The translations under genes and the position numbers were made by a program. The notes under the pieces were generated by a model that was given only the letters and a program-made list of their open reading frames with translations, was not told where the DNA came from and made no database searches. This document shows positions 58,442-64,000 of a stretch of 64,000 nt of DNA, piece by piece. The stretch is from Pseudorasbora parva (Eukaryota > Chordata > Actinopteri > Cypriniformes > Gobionidae), in assembly GCF_024679245.1 (NCBI RefSeq), contig NC_090185.1:30368670-30432669 (forward strand), in the 5' to 3' direction. Within the stretch, counting starts at the first letter, position 1. The number at the start of each line of letters is the position of its first letter.

Positions 58442-59600
58442 ATGGGCAGAGGATCACCAATTTCCAATTAGACGCACCCTAGCGGCAGCAAATCTAATCT
58501 GCCGTGAGTATCGTCTAGCAACTCTCAATACACGTCTGAGCTGTAAAAACCAAACTCTGGTCAGGCCAATCACATTGTGTATAGAGTCTGTGGGCGGGGC
58601 TTAACATAATGATGGCCAAGTTGCGCTTGCGTGTTACTAGTAAACACAGAAGCTGGCAAACGGTGGTCAAATCAGCTTTGACCATGACTGAAAGACTTGG
58701 AGTTAAGCTTTTCTCTGAGAAAAGATACAGCGAATGTTTAATCTGTCAACAAGCTCCACTTCACGTTGCTCTGGTTGGTTGTAGTGCTGTCCTATCGCGT
58801 GCAGAGGGAGTTTGAAAGACAACCGTTTATCCCGCCCCTCGGATTTAGCCCTGTAAATGGTGAGTTTCCAGACCACACTTTAAAAAATGTAGCAATATCA
58901 AAAAGGAGTTTCTCAGAGAAAAATTGCAAAGAGTTTGAAGTTATCATTATCTACAGAGCATAATATCATCCAAAGACTCTGGAACAATCTCTGTGTGTAA
59001 CGGTCAAGGCCGGAAAACCATACTGGATGCATGTGATCTTCAGCTCTAAGACGGCACTGCATCACATACAGAAGTGCTACTATAATGGAAATCACAATAT
59101 GGGCTCAGAAATACTTCCAGAAAACATTGTCGGTGAACAAAGAGGACAAGGACAACCAAAGTTGTTATCAGCACACAGTTAAGAAGCCTGCATCACTGAT
59201 GGTATGGGGTTGCATGAGTGCGTGTGGTATGGACATCTGGAAAGGCACCAAATGCTGAAAAGTATATCCAAGTTCTAGAACATCATATGCTCCCATCCAG
59301 ACGTCGTCTCTTTCAGGGAAGATCTTGCCGTTTCACACATGACAATGCCAGACCACATACTGAATCAATAAAAACATCATGCCTAGAAAAAGGATCCGGG
59401 TACTGAAATGGCCAGCATGTAGTCTTTCACCCATAGAAAACATTTGGCGCATCATAAAGAGGAAGACGTGACAAAGAAGACCTAAGACAGTTGAGCAACT
59501 AGAAGCCTGTATTAGACAAGAATGGGACAACATTCCTTTTCATAAACTTAAGCAACTTGTCTCCTCAGTCCCCAGACATTTGCAGACTTTATAAAAAGAA
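58442..59600 (+). pseudogene. Tc1/mariner transposase, heavily decayed
   Basis: ATG 58442 starts MGRGSPI, then foreign sequence 58467-58893 replaces the next 30 or so bases; the helix-turn-helix part resumes at about 58894 (GVSQRKIAKS-like). A deletion near 59140 removes the segment holding the first catalytic Asp. The second Asp (HDNARPHT, about 59340) and Glu (PIENIW, about 59435) are present. Several frameshifts and stops. Confidence 0.8.
58467..58893. repeat. Foreign segment replacing part of the transposase start
   Basis: About 425 bp unrelated to the Tc1 family, containing GTGGGCGGGGCTTAACATAA. No inverted ends or target duplication seen; about 30 bp of the Tc1 sequence are missing at the junction, so it may be insertion with deletion or gene conversion. 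Confidence 0.6.
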
Positions 59601-59838
59601 GAGAGGATGCCACTCAGTGGTAAACATGGCCTTGTCCAAACTTTTTTGTTGATGCCATGAAATTTTACATCAACTTATTTTTCCCTTAAAATTTTATATT
59701 TTCTCATTTGAAACATTTGATGTGTCATCTATGTTGTATTCTGAATAAAATATAGAAATTTGAAACTTCCACATCATTGTATTCTGTCTTTATTCATAAT
59801 TTGTACAGTGTCCCAACTTTTGTGGGATCAGGTTTGTA

Positions 59839-60439
59839 ATTATGTTTTAATTATTCAGTAAATTTCTTGTCTCTTCACATTCTTAATAATTGAATTATAT
59901 AAATCATATATTTATGTTATGAAAGTGGTTAGTAAAGCCGGTGAGATACAAACTTGTCTTTTCTTTGAAACGCTGAAGAACAGTCTGAAAACATTTAGTG
60001 TCTGAAAGACATTGGCATTCAGAAAACTTAAACAAAATTTCCAAAATCAACTGTTTTGAAAGTGTACCCAGCTTCAACACCAATTTTAACTGATCCAGCA
60101 GAAATCTGTTGATGTAAGCCCAGTGGAAGTTGTTCCCTGCTGTATGATATGTTAACCACATTTGGACTCTCACAGTCTCTCATCCACTGTTTCAAAGCCA
60201 ACAATAACGGCGACTCTGATTGAGTCAGCAAAGCGTTAATGTGTTTCCTCTACAGTCCTTCCATGTTCCAACCATTTATGCGAGTTAAATTCCAGTCTGA
60301 ACATTATAATGAGGTAAAAATCACCACAAAATTAACAGTGTTAAATTATCTTCAACAACATTCAACCAAAACTAACTTTGGGAGCTTTGAGGGAGCCATT
60401 CATGATTGCAAAATAATAATCTAAAACCATAAGGGAGCA
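59839..60439. other. Non-coding, nothing recognised
   Basis: ORFs of 60-90 codons overlap on both strands without family signal. Confidence 0.45.
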
Positions 60440-60810
60440 TTCCGTACAAGTTATTATTAGTTTTATTTTTTATTTTTTTTTAAACACCCTACAACATTCT
60501 GGATACGTACTTTATGGTTGCAAAATAACCTACAAACAACCATTAAAAGAAAATTAGGTACACGTTACTTTTAGGTTGTTGCAGCAAATGTTATTTTATG
60601 GTTGCAAAATAACCTCAAAACAAAAATTAGGGAACATTCTGTATAAGTTATTAGGTTATTTTCAAAATAACTTCACTGCAACGTTCTGGGAACACAATTT
60701 TATGGTTGTAAAATAACCTAAAAACAACCATTAGGGAACAGTCTGTATAAGTTATTTTAGGTTATTTAAAAATAACTTCCAAGCAACATTCTGAGAATAT
60801 TATTTATGAT
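60440..60810. repeat. Tandem repeat, about 90-100 bp, four diverged units
   Basis: Units share ATGGTTGCAAAATAACCT, AACAACCATTAGGGAACA and TGTATAAGTTATTTTAGGTT. Non-coding. Confidence 0.8.
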
Positions 60811-61720
60811 TGAAAAAATTAAATAATGTCCCTAAACATTGTTACCGACATTGGGAACCAAATACTAACGTTAGCGGAATGTCCTGTGTTTGCTGGGATA
60901 TAATTTAAAAGTTTTAATAATCGTTCTAATTCTATGCAAAGAATAGGGAAGTCCACGCCACAACTATAACAACAACACACAGGAATAATATCACTGGAAT
61001 CACTTTCAGAAAGATTTTTTACAGTTGATGAATGATAAAAAAACATTGACAGCCATTTATCGGCAGATGACAAAACAGCACACTTATAATGAACTATGTA
61101 TTGTCCATTTAGTGTGAACACTAATATAATTATCACTCAAGGAGTAAATGGCTTCTGACTTAGATATTTAGTAGTACAAACCTAACGATCAAACCAGATG
61201 AAAACCTTCTCCTATAGCACTTGGTAGGCCAGCAACCACAAGAATTAAATTAGCATTGCGCTAACAACTACTCAGAATAACCTAATCAAATAAAGTAGGG
61301 GTGGTTGCCAGACAATTGCTACTGTATTCGATTAATAAGTTGCAACAGATTTGAAACCACCAAAAACACCCATGGAAAATAGCAACATGCTAACAACAAC
61401 CAACAAAAAACTCTCAATTGCACAGCAATGTCCTCACATTCAGTCAGAACATGCTAGTAATTTGTGGAAGTAAGTTTACGCAAAGGAAAGCACCACAAAT
61501 AAATTAGCTCATTGGTGTTAACCCTTCATAACTTATTAAAAAGTATTTTTTTAAAGTCAACAGAGCTAAACAAACAGTTTGTAGATAAAAACAGGCCACC
61601 TGCTGGAAAATTCAGTTTAAGCATCCACGTTCAAAAACCCAACTTGGCCAATCTGAACCTCTCAGATATTCTGAAGAAGCCAGCACTTTCTACAACACAT
61701 AACCCAGACGGCTGAAAAAC
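60811..61720. other. Non-coding, nothing recognised
   Basis: Downstream of the minus-strand gene's predicted polyadenylation site; no feature supported. Confidence 0.45.
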
Positions 61721-61721
61721 G

Positions 61722-61727
61722 TTTATT
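61722..61727 (-). promoter_or_regulatory. Polyadenylation signal of the minus-strand gene
   Basis: AATAAA on the minus strand, about 300 bp past the stop at 62021-62023. A second A/T-rich candidate is within 15 bp. Predicted only. Confidence 0.5.
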
Positions 61728-62020
61728 CATCTTCAAATAAAACACTCTTAACATGTGGTGAAAAGAACAAAAAACACATTATAGTTCAAGACATTAAACT
61801 GTAAGGCAAATGCTGAAAGAACTACATTTGATGTGTGAATAACCACCATTGAGTGTCCATAAACACTAAACTCCAAATATCCACTAGAGGGCACCACACT
61901 ATTCCCTCTAGGTCTAAAAGTTTAAATCAAATCATTTGCAAGTTTGCCATAAATGAGAGTAAGAACATTTGAACTTCCTGAGTTTACCTTCACTTATCTG
62001 AAGCATTTTAAGCAGATTCT

Positions 62021-64000
62021 TTACTTCTTAGCAGCAATTCTTTTAGAGCGGCGGAGGCCATCGACATCAGCCTCCGAGGCCTTCGGGCCAGTGGTGGCTT
62101 TGGAGGCTCCAGGGGTTTTCATGGGTTTGGAGAGTTTTGAGGGTTTTGCGGCTCCAGAGGTTTTCATGGGTTTGGAGGGTTTTGGAGCAGGAGTATCAGC
62201 AGGAGGTTTAGAGGATTTTGGAGCAGGAGGATCAGCAGGAGGTTTGGAAGGTTTTGGAGCAGGAGGATCAGCAGGAGGTTTGGATGGTTTTGGAGCAGGA
62301 GGTTTGGAGGGTTTTGGAGCAGGAGGATCAGCAGGAGGTTTGGAGGGTTTTGGAGCAGGAGGTTTGGAGGGTTTTGGAGCAGGAGGATCAGCAGGAGGTT
62401 TGGAAGGTTTTGGAGCAGGAGGATTAGAAGGAGGTTTGGAAGGTTTTGGAGCAGGAGGTTTGGAGGGTTTTGGAGCAGGAGTATCAGCAGGAGGTTTGGA
62501 GGGTTTTGGAGTGGGAGGATCAGCATGAGGTTTGGAGGGTTTTGGAGCAGGAGGATCAGCAGGAGGTTTGGAAGGTTTTGGAGCAGGAGGATTAGAAGGA
62601 GGTTTGGAAGGTTTTGGAGCAGGAGGTTTGGAGGGTTTTGGAGCAGGAGTATCAGCAGGAGGTTTGGAGGGTTTTGGAGTGGGAGGATCAGCATGAGGTT
62701 TGGAGGGTTTTGGAGCAGGAGGATCAGCAGGAGGTTTGGAAGGTTTTGGAGCAGGAGGATTAGAAGGAGGTTTGGAAGGTTTTGGAGCAGGAGGTTTGGA
62801 GGGTTTTGGAGCAGGAGTATCAGCAGGAGGTTTGGAGGGTTTTGGAGTGGGAGGATCAGCATGAGGTTTGGAGGGTTTTGGAGTAGGAGGATCAGCAGGA
62901 GGTTTAGAAGGTTTTGGAGCAGGAGGATCAGCAGGAGGTTTGGAGGGCTTTGGAGCAGGAGGATCAGCAGGAGGTTTGGAGGGTTTTGGAGCATGAGGGT
63001 CAGCAGGAGGTTTGGAGGGTTTTGGAGCTCCAGGGGTTTTGTGGGGTTTGGAGGATTTAGGGGCAGAAGGAGCAGTGGAGTGTTTAGGGCCTCTGTGGAC
63101 TTTTTGCCGTGGTTTAGTTGACTGTGGTGTCTCCTATGTGATTCAAAAATATTTGTCATTTGTCTAAAAATGTAAAGGGATAGTTCACAGATAAAAATGT
63201 AAAATTCTGTTATTAAAGGGTTACTTCAACGATTAGCATATGGCTTTGTATCAGTAGATACCGGAGTATATTCAAATGATCGTGCTTGATTACTCACAAC
63301 TTAGAACAACACCAGGGTGAGTAAATGATGACTTAATTTTCATCTTAGTAACTATCCCTTTAATTCTTCTTATTTTGTTTGAATGTCTGCAAAGTGCTTC
63401 AAATATCAGCTAGGAAATAGCAAACAGTGGTCAGGTGTGATGCACTAACCTCTTTACCAGACATCTTGGATTCCAGTGCAGCTATTTCAGCCGTAAGATT
63501 ATGTACATATACCTTTGCACACAAAAAAAGATTGTCTTTAGCGCAACACATACTAATTTTATACAATGAGGGCATTCTATTGCTAGCCATCACCTTGATT
63601 TGGTTGATGTTCTCCTTACAGCTGTCAATGTCCTTCATGAGTTTCTCCTCTTTTTCTCTGCAAACAAAATAATTGTAAATCTAAAACGCTTTAGCTTGTT
63701 GAGGTGTAGAATTGCAAAATTAGCAATTAAAACTTGTTTTCTGGAGGACAAACTAGCAGAAACATCCCATAAATTCAGGGCACAAGACAAGGTGGCTTTG
63801 AAGTGGGCAACCAAAGCAGCCACATAGCGACATGCTTAAAACCCTCCAAAACATGTTAGCAACCATATAGAAAAATCCTAGCATCATGCTAACGAGTTTT
63901 GCATTGGTAAAATACCACTAGAAAGTCAAAACCATTGTGAAGCTGTTGGGCTAATACCTCATTACTTGTGCTTCTTCCACCTCTGTCTTGAGTTTGCTGA
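62021..64000 (-). CDS. 3' end of a host gene: coiled-coil-like segment plus Lys/Pro repeat tail
   Basis: Four exons, all on the minus strand: 64000-63958 (continues beyond the window), 63657-63594, 63512-63450 and 63133-62021. Every junction has AG/GT signals and the phases agree; the last exon is 1113 nt, exactly 371 codons with TAA at 62023-62021. The first three exons encode a charged, heptad-like stretch (EVEEAQVM, EKEEKLMKDIDSCKENINQI, LTAEIAALESKM), probably coiled coil. The last exon encodes a basic start (STKPRQKVHRGPK), then about twenty PAPKPSKPPAD-type repeats, and ends GLRRSKRIAAKK. It would be a soluble, strongly basic protein, perhaps nuclear or DNA-associated; that is inference. 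I do not recognise the gene. Long ORFs in other frames (62164-63159 minus, 61953-63121 plus) are shadows of the repeat. Confidence 0.78.
62150..63050 (-). repeat. 36-bp coding repeats with a 168-bp higher-order unit
   Basis: The repeat tail is built of AAACCCTCCAAACCTCCTGC-type units. Landmark CAGCATGAGG (plus strand) recurs at 62521, 62689 and 62857, giving a 168-bp (56-codon) higher-order period whose copies are almost identical, a sign of recent unequal exchange within the exon. Confidence 0.88.
63172..63363. mobile_element. MITE within a MITE in the last intron
   Basis: Outer arms AAAGGGATAGTTCACAGATA and AACTATCCCTTTAA belong to the TTAAAGGG/GTGAACTA family. Inside, 63213-63289 matches one end of the TTAAAGGGGTACTTCAGC family (TTAAAGGGTTACTTCAACGA to ATGATCGTGCTT). 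Both lie in the intron between 63134 and 63449. Confidence 0.75.

Larger units (their letters stand above)
55059..59838 (+). mobile_element. Tc1/mariner element interrupted by a LINE
   Basis: Left end CAAACTCGATTCCAAAAAAA at TA 55059-55060; right end GTCCCAACTTTTGTGGGATC...TTTGTA at 59838. The 5' part (55059-55155) and the remainder (58191-59838) are separated by the LINE. The transposase start region is further altered by an unrelated segment at 58467-58893. Confidence 0.88.

Noticed and set aside
62164..63159. 331-codon Leu/Asn/Pro-rich minus-strand ORF and Gly/Phe-rich plus-strand ORFs
   Set aside because: They are shadows of the Lys/Pro repeat exon, whose frame is fixed by splice phases and the basic C-terminus.

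Overview
The window looks like an intergenic-to-gene-edge segment of a teleost genome, most likely a cyprinid. That placement is inference from the repeat families (DIRS, Tc1-like, Harbinger, RTE-like LINE and TTAA-flanked MITEs of the kind common in carp and zebrafish relatives); no single-copy gene here fixes the species. There are no bacterial features: no operons, ribosome binding sites or CRISPR arrays. Most of the 64 kb is transposable elements in various states of decay, many inserted into one another.

Layout. 1065-6439: a DIRS-type tyrosine-recombinase retrotransposon coding on the minus strand, with split inverted repeats and the internal complementary region. 7174-12023: a palindromic TTAA-flanked MITE split at its apex by a dead Ty3/gypsy element (7443-11541). 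12.1-12.5 kb: degenerate tandem repeats. 14.6-17.9 kb: Tc1-like debris and a solo LTR with a 5-bp target duplication. 20.8-22.1 kb: an unclassified repeat interrupted by a Harbinger-like element. 22997-25351: a young non-autonomous LTR retrotransposon whose only ORF is repetitive and whose primer site looks self-primed, sitting on the edge of a nearly complete Tc1-like transposon (25354-27050). 28.8-48.9 kb: MITEs, Tc1-like copies, a fold-back element and microsatellites separated by unannotatable AT-rich DNA. 52.8-53.6 kb: another inverted-repeat element. 55059-59838: a Tc1-like element interrupted by a LINE with a 14-bp target duplication, itself interrupted by a MITE.

The only convincing host gene is the 3' end of an unidentified minus-strand gene (about 61.7-64.0 kb). 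Four exons with matching splice sites and phases encode a short charged coiled-coil-like segment and then a Lys/Pro-rich repeat tail ending in a basic cluster. The last exon is easily missed because its real frame has no ATG while the frames beside it are open.

The most interesting item is the 22997-25351 element. Its two 372-bp LTRs are nearly identical, the target duplication is intact, and 11 nt just inside the 5' LTR are perfectly complementary to the predicted first 11 nt of its own transcript, as in Tf1/sushi-type self-priming. Its whole interior is one 530-codon ORF built of 30-bp and 27-bp repeats, with no recognisable gag or pol domain.
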